From RGIG426 sp045643425 (GTDB taxonomy: Bacteria > Bacillota > Clostridia > Oscillospirales > Acutalibacteraceae), in contig JAZUKW010000119.1 in assembly GCA_045643425.1 (NCBI GenBank), positions 1 to 5,875 on the forward strand: 5,875 bases of DNA, written 5' to 3'. A program made the position numbers and the translations under genes. Below the pieces are notes generated by a model, which saw nothing but the letters and a program-made list of their open reading frames with translations, did not search any database and was not told where the DNA came from. Below, in pieces: positions 5,873 to 5,875 of the stretch; the stretch's first letter is position 1; every line of letters starts with the position of its first letter.

Positions 5873-5875
5873 ATT

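Overview
The window carries one compact type IV pilus (T4P) operon, read entirely on the minus strand (right to left). Moderately GC-rich coding sequence, a strong AGGAGG-type Shine-Dalgarno (SD) before every gene, frequent TTG/GTG starts and a minor pilin beginning G|ETLVE suggest a monoderm Bacillota, probably a gut or environmental Clostridia/Oscillospirales-type organism. This placement is inference; no taxonomic marker gene is present.

Layout in transcription order: (1) 5835-5872, a 16-bp GC-rich hairpin that looks like an intrinsic terminator and probably marks the operon's upstream boundary; (2) 5674-5834, an AT-rich leader with a 16-bp palindrome and a small hairpin just before the first SD; (3) 5673-4633, a large GspK/PilX-like minor pilin without Glu5; (4) 4618-4205, a small GspI/PilV-like minor pilin with a TTG start; (5) 4192-3512, a GspJ/PilW-like minor pilin with a canonical prepilin site; (6) 3472-1775, the extension ATPase PilB; (7) 1756-680, the retraction ATPase PilT; (8) 683-1, the platform protein PilC, starting at TTG, overlapping pilT by 4 bases and cut by the window edge after 227 residues. 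Gaps are 14, 12, 39 and 18 bp, then an overlap, so a single transcript is likely.

How they would work together: PilC in the membrane couples PilB (assembly) and PilT (disassembly) to pilin movement. The three minor pilins match the sizes and features of the K-I-J tip complex of type II secretion, and probably prime or cap the fibre. The major pilin, the prepilin peptidase PilD and the PilM/N/O alignment proteins are not in the window and may lie beyond its left edge or elsewhere.

No entirely new system is visible. The points most worth a second look are the diverged K-I-J-like cassette with a shared KKLKSxxG leader, a half-degenerate c-di-GMP-binding (MshEN) motif in PilB, and an EF-hand-like acidic loop in the J-like pilin.
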